64,000 bases of DNA from an uncultured Eggerthellaceae bacterium (GTDB taxonomy: Bacteria; Actinomycetota; Coriobacteriia; Coriobacteriales; Eggerthellaceae). Shown here in pieces: positions 26,868-35,547 of this stretch (position 1 is its first letter; each line of letters starts with the position of its first letter). A program made the position numbers and the translations under genes. The DNA lies in NCBI GenBank assembly GCA_947565915.1, contig CANOHY010000002.1:1-64000 (forward strand). The letters run 5' to 3'. Below the pieces are notes generated by a model, which did no database searches, had not been told where the DNA came from, and saw only the letters and a program-made list of their open reading frames with translations.

Positions 26868-27437
26868 ATGAAGAAGGACATCCATCCCGACTACATGGAT
26901 TGCACGGTGACGTGCAGCTGTGGCAACACGTTCCAGACGCGTTCCACCAAGCCCGAGATCCGCGTGGAGATCTGCAGCGCTTGTCACCCGTTCTACACTG
27001 GTCAGCAGAAGTTCGTCGACACGGGCGGACGCGTCCAGCGCTTCTCCGACAAGTTCGGCGCAGCCGATAAGCTGGTTGCCGAGCGCGAGGCAGAGCGCAA
27101 GGCTAAGCGTGCTGCCGAGGTTGCCAAGGCTGAAGAGGCTCGCAAGGCGCAGCGCGAGGCCAAGGCTGCCGAGAAGGCCAAGCGCGCCGAGGAGTATGCC
27201 AAGAAGGCTGCAGCCGATGCCGAGCGCGAGGCTAAGCGCGCCGCCGAGGAGCAGGCTGCCGAGGATGCCGCCGCTGCCGAGGAGGCTGCCAAGGAAGTCG
27301 AGGCTGAGGATCTTGCCGCAGCTGATACGACGCCTGGCGAAGTGGGCGTTGGCCAGATGGAAGAGGCTGCCGAGGCTGCTGATGCCGCTGCCGAGGCCCC
27401 TGTTGAGGAAGCCGCTGCTGAAGAGGCTGCCGAGTAG
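26868..27437 (+). CDS. rpmE: Ribosomal protein bL31 with long charged C-terminal extension
   Basis: Residues 1-66 are a normal zinc-type L31 (MKKDIHPDY, C16 and C18, C36 and C39, GGRVQRF). They are followed by about 123 extra residues, first Lys/Arg/Glu/Ala heptad-like (67-145), then acidic Ala/Glu-rich (146-189). Usual L31 is about 70 residues. The extension is in frame with the same codon style, starts after the last L31 strand, and is followed by a strong terminator. It is therefore probably real and not an assembly error. It resembles charged helical tails seen on some actinobacterial ribosomal proteins. Confidence 0.92.
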   Translation: MKKDIHPDYMDCTVTCSCGNTFQTRSTKPEIRVEICSACHPFYTGQQKFVDTGGRVQRFSDKFGAADKLVAEREAERKAKRAAEVAKAEEARKAQREAKAAEKAKRAEEYAKKAAADAEREAKRAAEEQAAEDAAAAEEAAKEVEAEDLAAADTTPGEVGVGQMEEAAEAADAAAEAPVEEAAAEEAAE

Positions 27438-27461
27438 ATTCGCTCACAAGGAGTTATAGGT

Positions 27462-27494
27462 GAAGTGGCTCGGGATTCCCGGGCCACTTCTTTT
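27462..27494 (+). terminator. Terminator after rpmE
   Basis: A 13-bp stem GAAGTGGCTCGGG / CCCGGGCCACTTC (one G-T pair) with an ATT loop is followed directly by TTTT. Confidence 0.92.
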
Positions 27495-27611
27495 GTGCTG
27501 GGCATACGCCATCGGACTTATATGGGCAATATGCGCAAGGAGGTTCTTTGCAATCGCCCTGAGGCTATTTGGTGGAATTTGCAGCGCGGCCCCGCAATGC
27601 ATCCATGTCTC

Positions 27612-28496
27612 TTATAACGAGCCCTCGCTATCGCGATTCACATTCCAGGCGATAAAGGCCCAGGTGACGGTTAGGGGCTCTTTCAGACGGAAGATGCCAC
27701 TCTCCTCGACGAGGCTCTCGTTCAGCCAGGCTTCCAGCTTCGCAGGCACTTGCGCCATCGCGTCATCAGGGGCAAGGCCGTGTGCTGCATGCCACACGAG
27801 CTCGCTGTAGTGCTGCACGGCGCCGTCGAAGGAATCGAACGTTTCGACACGAGTCGATGGGATGTAGTCGATGGTGGGGAAGTAACCCAGCTGGCAAAGG
27901 ATGTTGAATGCGTAGAGGAAGTCACGTCCCACGTAGGCCTCTAAGTCTGCAGCCTTCATGAGTCGGGCGTTCACCTTCGGGGTAGCGCCGCAGGGAAGCG
28001 TGATGCACGCACGTCTGCGAGCTGCGCTGCCGAGCTTCTCTAGAGCCATCTTCAGATCATGGGTGGCGATGGAGCGCGAGGCAAGCGCAACGTCAACGCA
28101 TCGTTTGCTTACGCCGCAGGCTGCCCAGTCATCGTCCCAGCTCATCTGAATCTCCGTGATGCTAGTCGCGCCTTTGGCGCTCATGGCCTCGCGAAGCGCG
28201 CTCAGCATGCCGCTCGAGAAATCGCAAGCGATCACCTTATGACCCTCAAGCGAAAGGGGGATGGCCAAGGTGCCGCTTCCGCAGCCCATGTCCAGTATGG
28301 TTTCGCCAGGACGAATGGCAGCAAGCTCTAGGAACCTGTCGACATAGGGGCTTTGCGAGCCATGTTTGGTAGCGAAGCTCTTGGCGCGCGCATCCCAATG
28401 CGAGGCATCGTCGGACTTGCCCTGGCGATCTTGCAGTCTGATCCATTCATCGTTCCAGTCGTAGTTGGGAAGCAGGGGTTCGGTCGAGTCGCTCAT
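27612..28496 (-). CDS. Class I SAM-dependent methyltransferase, substrate unknown
   Basis: 294 residues. Motif I ILDMGCGSGTLAIPL and the acidic motif II VIACDFS mark a Rossmann-fold methyltransferase. The N-terminal part (WNDEWIRLQDRQGKSDDASHWD) and C-terminal half are not diagnostic to me. GAAAGGAATGCC precedes the ATG on the minus strand. It is convergent with rpmE and divergent from thyX with two palindromic elements between, so it is probably a single-gene unit. Confidence 0.8.
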   Translation of the reverse strand: MSDSTEPLLPNYDWNDEWIRLQDRQGKSDDASHWDARAKSFATKHGSQSPYVDRFLELAAIRPGETILDMGCGSGTLAIPLSLEGHKVIACDFSSGMLSALREAMSAKGATSITEIQMSWDDDWAACGVSKRCVDVALASRSIATHDLKMALEKLGSAARRRACITLPCGATPKVNARLMKAADLEAYVGRDFLYAFNILCQLGYFPTIDYIPSTRVETFDSFDGAVQHYSELVWHAAHGLAPDDAMAQVPAKLEAWLNESLVEESGIFRLKEPLTVTWAFIAWNVNRDSEGSL

Positions 28497-28595
28497 GGCA
28501 TTCCTTTCGCACGCTGAGGGTTCGAAGCTCTTGCATCAGGCTTTCTCGCCTATACTATCCTAAGCTAAGAAGAAGAGCGAACGTAGGATGCAATG

Positions 28596-28706
28596 CGCAC
28601 TCGCTGGCGCAGCTCTTCGCGCTTGGCTTCGCACCCATGCACAACGGCGCGAGCGCCTGTGCATGTGGGCTGCAGAATCGCGCTCAGAGCAGTGCCAGCG
28701 AGTGCG
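28596..28706. repeat. Palindromic intergenic element, family B copy 2
   Basis: Perfect 13-bp arms CGCACTCGCTGGC (28596-28608) and complement (28694-28706) enclose GCAGCTCTTCGCGCTTGG and GTGGGCTGCAGAATCGC. An inner ladder CACCCATGCACA / TGTGCATGTGG is capped by GGCGC-GA-GCGCC. The core matches copy 1 at 9332-9488 in inverse, while the outer arms are unrelated. Confidence 0.7.
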
Positions 28707-28720
28707 TAGAATGCCTCAAG

Positions 28721-28839
28721 CATGCCTTATGCTCGATGTGACATGGCTATTTCTGGAGCGCACAAGCGCAGGCGAAATCTCATTTCGCCGTCGCGCTTGG
28801 CGGCGAAGCTTTAGCCATGCGCATCGAGCATAAGGCATG
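28721..28839. repeat. Palindromic intergenic element, family A copy 3
   Basis: Perfect 18-bp arms (28721-28738 and 28822-28839, ATGCCTTATGCTCGATG-type) enclose TGACATGGCTATTTCTGGAG and AAGCTTTAGCCATGCGC, where ATGGCTA pairs with TAGCCAT. The inner stem GGCGAAATC / ATTTCGCC is present. Together with family B copy 2 it fills the 28497-28894 gap; no gene is seen there. Confidence 0.8.
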
Positions 28840-28894
28840 ATAAATGGAATGCATGAGCATCTCGCAGGGGTGCGCTGGAGAGCAAGGAGCAAAG

Positions 28895-29578
28895 ATGCAG
28901 GTAGAGCTGTTGTACCATACGCCCGACCCCGAGCGCGCTGTGGCCACTGCAGCACGCCTGTGCTATGCGCCAGTGGGCGCCGCCGACCTGATGGAATCGC
29001 TTTCCGACGAGCGCATCCGCAAAGTGCTCACCACCATCTTGGAGAGCGGCCACACTTCCACGCTGGAGCATGCGAGCTACACCTTCGCAATCGATGGCGT
29101 CTCGCGAGCGCTCACCCATCAGCTGGTACGCCATCGTCTGGCAAGCTTCAACCAGCAAAGCCAACGCTATGTTCGCTACGCCGAGGGCTTGGACGTCATA
29201 AAGCCCGAGAGCATCGCTGCAAACCCCGAGGCGAGCGAGGCCTTCGATAGCCTGATGGGTCAGGTCATGGAGACGTATAAGGCTTTCCTCGATGCAGGTG
29301 TTCCGGCAGAAGATGCGCGCTATGTGCTTCCCAATGCTGCCGAGACGAAGATCGTGGTGACCATGAACATCCGCGAGCTGCTGCACTTCTTCAGCTTGCG
29401 CTGTTGCAATCGCGCACAATGGGAGATTCGCGACCTCGCCTGGAAGATGCTCGACCTCGTGCGGCCAACCGCGCCCTTCATCTTTGCCGATGCGGGCCCT
29501 GGTTGCGTACGCGGCGCCTGTCCTGAGGGCAAGATGACCTGCGGCACGCCTTATCCGCGCTCAACGCGCTGCTCGTAA
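28895..29578 (+). CDS. thyX: Flavin-dependent thymidylate synthase
   Basis: Makes dTMP from dUMP using FAD and NADPH with methylene-tetrahydrofolate. The 227-residue product carries the ThyX motif RHRLASFNQQSQR (79-91). The ATG at 28895 has AAGGAG six bases upstream; the longer frame from 28844 lies over the end of the palindromic element. Its last 28 coding bases overlap the 3' end of the convergent DUF1385 gene. Confidence 0.96.
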   Translation: MQVELLYHTPDPERAVATAARLCYAPVGAADLMESLSDERIRKVLTTILESGHTSTLEHASYTFAIDGVSRALTHQLVRHRLASFNQQSQRYVRYAEGLDVIKPESIAANPEASEAFDSLMGQVMETYKAFLDAGVPAEDARYVLPNAAETKIVVTMNIRELLHFFSLRCCNRAQWEIRDLAWKMLDLVRPTAPFIFADAGPGCVRGACPEGKMTCGTPYPRSTRCS

Positions 29579-30819
29579 TCTAGCACGAGCTGCATAGAGG
29601 CGATGGCGCACTCGATTTGGCCATCGTCGGGTTCGCGCGTGGTGAGCCGTTGCATCTGAAGGCCAGGCCATAGCACGACTTTCACCACTGGGTTGTTCGG
29701 GTGCGTGCCCGCCCATTTCACGGTTATCTCGTAGGCGATTCCTGCAATGATGGGCAGAAGCAGTATGCGAACCACTATGACGAGTGCCAGCTTCGCTACG
29801 CTGTTCGTGATGCCAAGCGCCTCGATGAGCGCATCGAGGGGCACTACCGTGTATATGAAGATGGCTAAGATCATCACCATGATGAGGAAGGCCGTGCCGC
29901 AGCGCACATGCAGACGGGGAAACGACCGCGCGTTCTCGGGTGTCATGGGCAGACCATGCTCGAAGCAATGGATGGCCTTGTGCTCGGCGCCGTGGTAGCC
30001 GAACATGCGCTTGATGTCGGACATGCGGCCAATCAGCCATATGTAGAAGATGAAGATGGCAATGCGCAAGATGCCGTCCACGATGTTCCAGAGCAATGTG
30101 CGACCATCGTAGTCGCCCACGATGAGATTCGTAACGAAGGCGGGTGCCACGATGAACAGCACGATGCCCAGCACCAGCCCCAGCACGAGCGAGATAGTCA
30201 TCTCCTTGCCGCCGAGGGCTGCACTGGCCTTCTCGGCCTTGACGGGCTCGCCTTCATAAGCGGCCTTGCCTTCCGGTAGCGGAGCAACGAATACGTCAAC
30301 CTCGGGGTCCAGCTCAGGGCAGGCTTCCGCAGCCTCTGTGCTAGAGATGGTCGTTGTAGCAAAACTTGAAACCTCGCCGATTGCAGCCTGCTTCGAGGCA
30401 TCATCTGCTCGAGGGGGAAGCTCGCTGCCGTCGGGGGAGTAGCTGTAAACGTTGCCCTCGTCGTCTTCGATGAAGGCATGCTCGGCGGCAACTGAGAGCG
30501 CCTTGAAGCCAAGCACGAGAGATTCCACGAACGCGAAGCAACCGCGTATGAAGGGCTTGTTGCGAATGCCGGACTTCTTCGCGCCGCCTAGCTCATGCTC
30601 TTCGAGGTAGATGTCGCCATAGGGGTCGCGCACGGCCACAGCCCAGCTGTACTTGCCGCGCATCATGATGCCCTCTATGAGCGCCTGGCCGCCGACATGC
30701 GTCTTCAATGCGCCGTCTTCGGAAAACGCCCGTGCGGTGTCGCTCTTTCGCCGTGATTCGCTCATATGCCCATTGTGACGATTCGTTGGGAGAATTCGCG
30801 CTTGCTTCGTCAAGAGCAT
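29551..30819 (-). CDS. DUF1385 family membrane protein (YqhQ-like)
   Basis: Function unknown. The conserved GGQALIEGIMMRG block is near residue 43. An acidic, poorly conserved insert (about 115-200) follows, then four or so membrane helices with GYHGAEHKAIHCFEHG between them, which is the family hallmark. The ATG at 30819 has GAGGA nine bases upstream; an ATG at 30765 (MSESRRK) gives a more typical N-terminus but lacks a ribosome site. The gene is convergent with thyX and overlaps it by 28 bases. In other bacteria yqhQ often lies near prfA or rpmE, as here. Confidence 0.85.
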   Translation of the reverse strand: MLLTKQARILPTNRHNGHMSESRRKSDTARAFSEDGALKTHVGGQALIEGIMMRGKYSWAVAVRDPYGDIYLEEHELGGAKKSGIRNKPFIRGCFAFVESLVLGFKALSVAAEHAFIEDDEGNVYSYSPDGSELPPRADDASKQAAIGEVSSFATTTISSTEAAEACPELDPEVDVFVAPLPEGKAAYEGEPVKAEKASAALGGKEMTISLVLGLVLGIVLFIVAPAFVTNLIVGDYDGRTLLWNIVDGILRIAIFIFYIWLIGRMSDIKRMFGYHGAEHKAIHCFEHGLPMTPENARSFPRLHVRCGTAFLIMVMILAIFIYTVVPLDALIEALGITNSVAKLALVIVVRILLLPIIAGIAYEITVKWAGTHPNNPVVKVVLWPGLQMQRLTTREPDDGQIECAIASMQLVLDYEQRVERG

Positions 30820-31008
30820 ATAACATATTCCTCAACATTCCAACGGCTGTATGAATTCTTTTCCGCTTTCCCCGAATTCGTGTATCCTTTCAAACTGCTG
30901 TGCGTTTGCGGCAAAGCGCGCAGCAAAGCCCGCACACGTTAATAAATGCGAGGGCAATCGTGTGAATCAAAGCGGTGCGCATGCATCGCCAACCGGCAAG
31001 GAGATGCC

Positions 31009-33546
31009 ATGAAGCTAGTCGTTACCGAAAAGAACGATGCGGCCGAGAAGATCGCATCGCTTCTGGGTTCCAAGGCCAAGAAGGACAAGGTGTACAACAC
31101 ACCGGTCTACCGTTTCGAAGTAGACGGCGAGGAATGGGTCACCATTGGCTTAAGAGGCCATATCCTCGAGCCTGACTTCGTGCCCGAGATCATCTACAAG
31201 CAGCGCAAGGGCTGGCGTGGCGTGACCGACGAAGGCGAAGTGGTGGATGCGAACATCCCCGCAAGCCTGGCTCGCCCCCCTTTCAAGAAGAAGAAGCCGT
31301 TTTCAGAAGACGGCGTGGATCTCAAGGGTTGGAAGCTGGAGGCGCTGCCGTATCTGGTGTATGCGCCCATCGAGAAGAAGCCTAAGGAAAAGGACATCAT
31401 TCGCTCGCTCAAGAACCTGGCGAAGAAGGCCGATAGCATCTGCATCGCCACCGACTTCGATCGCGAGGGCGAGCTGATAGGCGCCGATGCGCTCGCATGC
31501 ATTCGCGAGGTGAACCCAGCTGCTCCGGCATCGCGCGCTCGCTATTCGGCATTCACCAAGGAAGAGATAACCAACGCGTTCGCGAACCTCGCCGAACTCG
31601 ACGAGAATCTTGCAGCTGCCGGCGCATCGCGCCAGGACATCGACCTGATTTGGGGTGCAGCGCTCACACGCTACCTTACCGTGGTGAAGTTCGCGGGCTA
31701 TGGCAACGTGAGGTCGTCGGGGCGCGTGCAAACGCCCACGTTGGCGCTTATCGTGGCACGCGAGCGCGAGCGCATAGCATTCGTGCCGGAGGACTACTGG
31801 GTGATCCGCGGGTCGTTCGGAAAAGGCGACGATGCGTTCGAAGCTCCCCATGCCACGGCGCGCTTCAAGTCGCAATCGGAGGCCGATGCGGCCATGGCGC
31901 ACGTCGAGGGCGCAAAGACCGCCAAGGTGGCATCCATCGAGAAGAAGCGTCGTACGGTTCAGCCACCGGCCCCCTTCAATACCACCAGCCTGATGGCCGC
32001 AGCAGCTGCTGAGGGGCTCTCGCCAGCGCGCACCATGCGCATCGCAGAAAGCCTCTACATGGATGGCTATATCTCCTATCCTCGCGTAGATAACACGGTG
32101 TATCCTTCGTCGCTGAATCTGCGAGAGGTCGTGCGCACCATTTCGGGAAACCCCGCCTATAGCGACTATTGCCGCAAGCTGCTCGAGAAGGGCACGTTGC
32201 ATGCCACGCGCGGCAAGAAGGAAGAGACCGACCACCCGCCCATCTATCCCACTGCCATGGCCACGCCTGATGACATGCCCGCTGCCAACTACAAGCTGTA
32301 CAACATCGTTGCGCGTCGCTTCCTGGCCACGCTTTCCGATGCATGCATCGTGGAGGGGACGAAGGTGACGCTCGACGTGCCCGGCGAGGGAAATGGCGAG
32401 CGCGAGCAATTTGTTGCCCATGGCGATGTGACGGTGCAGCCGGGCTTTCGCGCAATCTATCCCTTCGGCGTGAAGAAGGACGAGCTGCTACCTGCTCTCG
32501 CTGAGGGGCAAGAGGTCGCCTTCAATGGCGCTGCCTGCACTAAGAAGCAAACCGAGCCGCCTGCGCGCTACAGCCAGGGCAAGCTCATCCAAGAGATGGA
32601 GAAGCTAGGGCTGGGGACCAAATCCACGCGCCATTCCATCATCGAACGCCTCTACACCGTGAAGTACATCATGAACGACCCCATCGAGCCATCGAAGCTG
32701 GGCATGGCCGTGATCGATGCCATGGACGCCTATGCGCCGCGCATAACGCATCCTGAGATGACAGCCGAGCTGGAAGCAGAGATGAGCAAGATCGCCGAAG
32801 GTGACATAACCAAGGAGGATGTGGTAACCGATTCCCGCAACAAGCTCTCACGCGAGCTGGCCGAGTTGCTGCCACGCAAGGAGGAGGTCGCTGAAGCTCT
32901 CGCCGATGCCGTCGCTGCCGATGCCTACGTGGGCAAGTGCCCGAAGTGCGGCAAGGACTTGCAGCTGCGCGCGTCCCAGAAGACGCAGAGCATGTTCATC
33001 GGCTGTTCAGGCTGGCCTGAGTGCGATGTGACCTACCCGCTTCCCAAGGGCAAGATCGAGGTAGTGGAGGAGCCTTGCCCTACGTGCGGCATGCCGCAGG
33101 TGAAGGTGACGCCCTTCCGCTCCAAACCGCATGTCCAGTGCATCGACCCGAATTGCGAGACCAATCAAGAACCCGATATCGTCGTGGGCACGTGCCCGGT
33201 ATGCGCCGCGGCCGGCATTCCCGATGCCAAGCTGATCGCGCAGCGAAATCCTCGCACGCTGAAGCGGTTCATTCGCTGCGAAAACTACGAGACATGCGAG
33301 TGCAGCTACCCGCTTCCGCAATACGGCGAGCTCACCGCTACCGAAGAGGTGTGCGAAGCATGCGGTGCGCCCATGGTCATCGTTACCACGGCGCGCGGTC
33401 CGTGGAAGCTTTGCCCGAACTACAACTGCCCTTCCAAGGAAAAGGAGACGGCAGCTAAGGGCAAGGGAAGCGCTGGCAGCAAGGCGAAAGGCAAGGTGAA
33501 AGCGCGCGGCAAGTCGTCGGCGCGCAGTTCGAGGAAGGCGAAGTAG
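31009..33546 (+). CDS. topA: DNA topoisomerase I (type IA), archaeal-like
   Basis: Relaxes negative supercoils. The 845-residue product begins MKLVVTEKNDAAEKI instead of the usual bacterial VVESPxKAKTI. It has TOPRIM acidic residues in DFDREGE (149-155) and catalytic Tyr357 in ISYPRVDN. At least two C-terminal zinc ribbons follow (CPKC with CSGWPEC; CEAC with CPNYNC). A basic Lys/Ser/Gly-rich tail (last 35 residues) ends the protein. The ATG at 31009 follows AAGGAG. The overall style is closer to archaeal/DPANN-type TopA than to E. coli TopA, a judgement by eye. Confidence 0.92.
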   Translation: MKLVVTEKNDAAEKIASLLGSKAKKDKVYNTPVYRFEVDGEEWVTIGLRGHILEPDFVPEIIYKQRKGWRGVTDEGEVVDANIPASLARPPFKKKKPFSEDGVDLKGWKLEALPYLVYAPIEKKPKEKDIIRSLKNLAKKADSICIATDFDREGELIGADALACIREVNPAAPASRARYSAFTKEEITNAFANLAELDENLAAAGASRQDIDLIWGAALTRYLTVVKFAGYGNVRSSGRVQTPTLALIVARERERIAFVPEDYWVIRGSFGKGDDAFEAPHATARFKSQSEADAAMAHVEGAKTAKVASIEKKRRTVQPPAPFNTTSLMAAAAAEGLSPARTMRIAESLYMDGYISYPRVDNTVYPSSLNLREVVRTISGNPAYSDYCRKLLEKGTLHATRGKKEETDHPPIYPTAMATPDDMPAANYKLYNIVARRFLATLSDACIVEGTKVTLDVPGEGNGEREQFVAHGDVTVQPGFRAIYPFGVKKDELLPALAEGQEVAFNGAACTKKQTEPPARYSQGKLIQEMEKLGLGTKSTRHSIIERLYTVKYIMNDPIEPSKLGMAVIDAMDAYAPRITHPEMTAELEAEMSKIAEGDITKEDVVTDSRNKLSRELAELLPRKEEVAEALADAVAADAYVGKCPKCGKDLQLRASQKTQSMFIGCSGWPECDVTYPLPKGKIEVVEEPCPTCGMPQVKVTPFRSKPHVQCIDPNCETNQEPDIVVGTCPVCAAAGIPDAKLIAQRNPRTLKRFIRCENYETCECSYPLPQYGELTATEEVCEACGAPMVIVTTARGPWKLCPNYNCPSKEKETAAKGKGSAGSKAKGKVKARGKSSARSSRKAK

Positions 33547-34695
33547 ATGGACATGCGCGAAGAGGCATTGCAAAGCCACCTGACCTGGAAGGGCAAGATC
33601 GACACAGAGCCGAAGATGTCCGTAGATACTCGCGAGGCCTTGGCCATAGCCTATACGCCGGGGGTGGCCGAGCCCTGTAAGGAGATTGCGCGCGACCCAG
33701 CGCTTGCCTACGACTACACATTGAAGGGCAACACCATCGCCGTGGTCACCGATGGCAGCGCTGTGTTGGGGCTGGGCAATATCGGCGCCTTGGCCGCGCT
33801 TCCGGTGATGGAGGGCAAAGCTGTGCTCTTCAAGGAGTTCGGCGATGTGAACGCGTTTCCTATCTGCATCGACACGCAAGACGTGGACGAGATAGTCGAG
33901 ACGGTCATTCGCGTAGCTCCGGCATTCGGCGGCATCAACCTCGAGGACATAAGCGCGCCACGCTGCTTCGAGGTGGAGCGTCGCTTGAAGGAGGCGCTCG
34001 ATATTCCGGTGTTCCACGACGACCAGCACGGTACGGCAATCGTAGTGCTCTGCGGTCTCATCAATGCGCTCAAGCTGGTCGGCAAGCGCAAGGAGGATGT
34101 TTCGGTGGTGATGAACGGCGCGGGAGCCGCGGGCATCGCCATCGCTAAGCTGCTTTTGCTCTATGGTTTTCAGAACATCATCCTCTGCGACAGCAAGGGA
34201 ATCGTTTCGTCGAAATCGGAGCGCCTGAACGACGTGAAGCGCGAGATGCTCGCTTGCACGAATCTCGAGGATAAGGCGGGTACGCTGGCGGATGCGCTGG
34301 AAGGTGCTGACGTGTTCATCGGCGTATCGAGCGCTGGCGTGCTCACCGGTGACATGGTGCGTACCATGACGAAAGATGCCATCATCTTCGCGCTGGCGAA
34401 CCCCGATCCCGAGATCTACCCCGATGAGGCGCTGGCCGCAGGAGCTGCCATCGTCGCTACGGGGCGAAGCGACTTTCCGAACCAGGTGAACAACGTGATT
34501 GCCTTCCCAGGCATATTCAAGGGAGCATTGGAGTGCCGTGCACCGGGGATCACCGATGACATGAAGCTCGCGGCTGCCGAGGCGCTGGCGGCGCTCGTGT
34601 CGCCCGAGGAGCTCTCGCGCGAGTTCATCATGCCCGAGCCCTTCGACCCGCGCACGGCTGATGTGGTGGCGCAGGCTGTCAAGGACTGCCTGTAA
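33547..34695 (+). CDS. NAD(P)-dependent malic enzyme
   Basis: Oxidative decarboxylation of malate to pyruvate. The 382-residue short bacterial form has TPGVAEPC, the DGSAVLGLGNIG nucleotide/metal region, FHDDQHGTA with metal-binding acids, and the Rossmann NGAGAAGIA motif. The start codon directly follows the topA stop codon and its ribosome site lies inside topA. It precedes the two fumarase subunits, so fumarate, malate and pyruvate are linked in one operon. Cofactor preference is not clear from sequence. Confidence 0.93.
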   Translation: MDMREEALQSHLTWKGKIDTEPKMSVDTREALAIAYTPGVAEPCKEIARDPALAYDYTLKGNTIAVVTDGSAVLGLGNIGALAALPVMEGKAVLFKEFGDVNAFPICIDTQDVDEIVETVIRVAPAFGGINLEDISAPRCFEVERRLKEALDIPVFHDDQHGTAIVVLCGLINALKLVGKRKEDVSVVMNGAGAAGIAIAKLLLLYGFQNIILCDSKGIVSSKSERLNDVKREMLACTNLEDKAGTLADALEGADVFIGVSSAGVLTGDMVRTMTKDAIIFALANPDPEIYPDEALAAGAAIVATGRSDFPNQVNNVIAFPGIFKGALECRAPGITDDMKLAAAEALAALVSPEELSREFIMPEPFDPRTADVVAQAVKDCL

Positions 34696-34701
34696 GCGCC
34701 C

Positions 34702-35547
34702 ATGGCACGGTTGGTGAGCAAACAGCAGGTTGCAGCCTGCGTGTCGGAGCATCTGGCCGAGGTGTCCTTCGTCATGCCGTCCGACATTCGGGCTGCTTTC
34801 CAAGAGGCGTTTCAGAGCGAGACCAACGCGCGCGCTCGCAACGTGCTGCGCACGCTTCTTGCCAATGCGGACCTTGCCGAAGCCGAAAGCGTTCCGCTTT
34901 GCCAAGACACCGGCTATGTGTGGTGCTGCTTGGAGATCGGCCCTGATGTGAGCATAGGGGGCGATGTGATGGAGCTTGTGTCACCTGCGGTGGCCGATGT
35001 TTACGAGCGAAGCTACCTACGCAAATCCATGGTGCGCGACGCTATCTTCAACCGAGCGAACAGCGGTGACAACACACCGGCCTTCACGGAGGTTCGGTTG
35101 AGCCAGCGGCCAGGAGCGCGCTTGCATCTCATGTGCAAGGGCGGAGGTTCCGATAACGCGAGCCGCGTGGTGATGCTGGCGCCTGGTCAGGGGCGTCAGG
35201 GTGTGATCGACACGGTGCTGGACTGCGTGCGCCAAAAAGCGGCCAATGCGTGTCCGCCTTTGGTGATAGGCGTGGGAATCGGCTCGACGTTCGATAAGGT
35301 GGCGGGCTTGGCGAAGATGGCCCTCATGCGGCCGTTGAACGAGCCTGCGCCTACGTCCGATGCAGCTGAGCTAGAAGGGGAGCTCTTGCGCCTTGTGAAC
35401 GAGACAGGCATCGGACCGGCGGCCCTAGGCGGTCGCGCGACGGCCTTGGGCGTGCGCGTGGCAAGCGCGCCTTGCCATATCGCGGCGCTTCCCGTTGCGG
35501 TGAACATGGGTTGCTCGGCGCTCAGGAGGGCAACTTATGAGCTATGA
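34702..35547 (+). CDS. Class I fumarate hydratase, alpha subunit
   Basis: The [4Fe-4S] subunit of oxygen-sensitive fumarase, interconverting fumarate and malate. The 281-residue product has CQDTG (C67), the GGGSDN loop and ACPPLVIGVGIG, the usual cluster and substrate residues. The start is six bases after the malic enzyme stop. The beta subunit gene overlaps its end by 11 bases. Related subunits of L(+)-tartrate dehydratase look alike, but the malic enzyme neighbour favours fumarase. Confidence 0.9.
   Translation: MARLVSKQQVAACVSEHLAEVSFVMPSDIRAAFQEAFQSETNARARNVLRTLLANADLAEAESVPLCQDTGYVWCCLEIGPDVSIGGDVMELVSPAVADVYERSYLRKSMVRDAIFNRANSGDNTPAFTEVRLSQRPGARLHLMCKGGGSDNASRVVMLAPGQGRQGVIDTVLDCVRQKAANACPPLVIGVGIGSTFDKVAGLAKMALMRPLNEPAPTSDAAELEGELLRLVNETGIGPAALGGRATALGVRVASAPCHIAALPVAVNMGCSALRRATYEL

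Noticed and set aside
28596..28839. CRISPR-like repeat cluster
   Set aside because: The repeats are palindromes of two different families without regular spacers, and no cas gene is present.
33007..34905. 632-codon minus-strand open frame across topA, malic enzyme and fumarase
   Set aside because: Runs through three well-supported genes and codes for a compositionally biased product without motifs.
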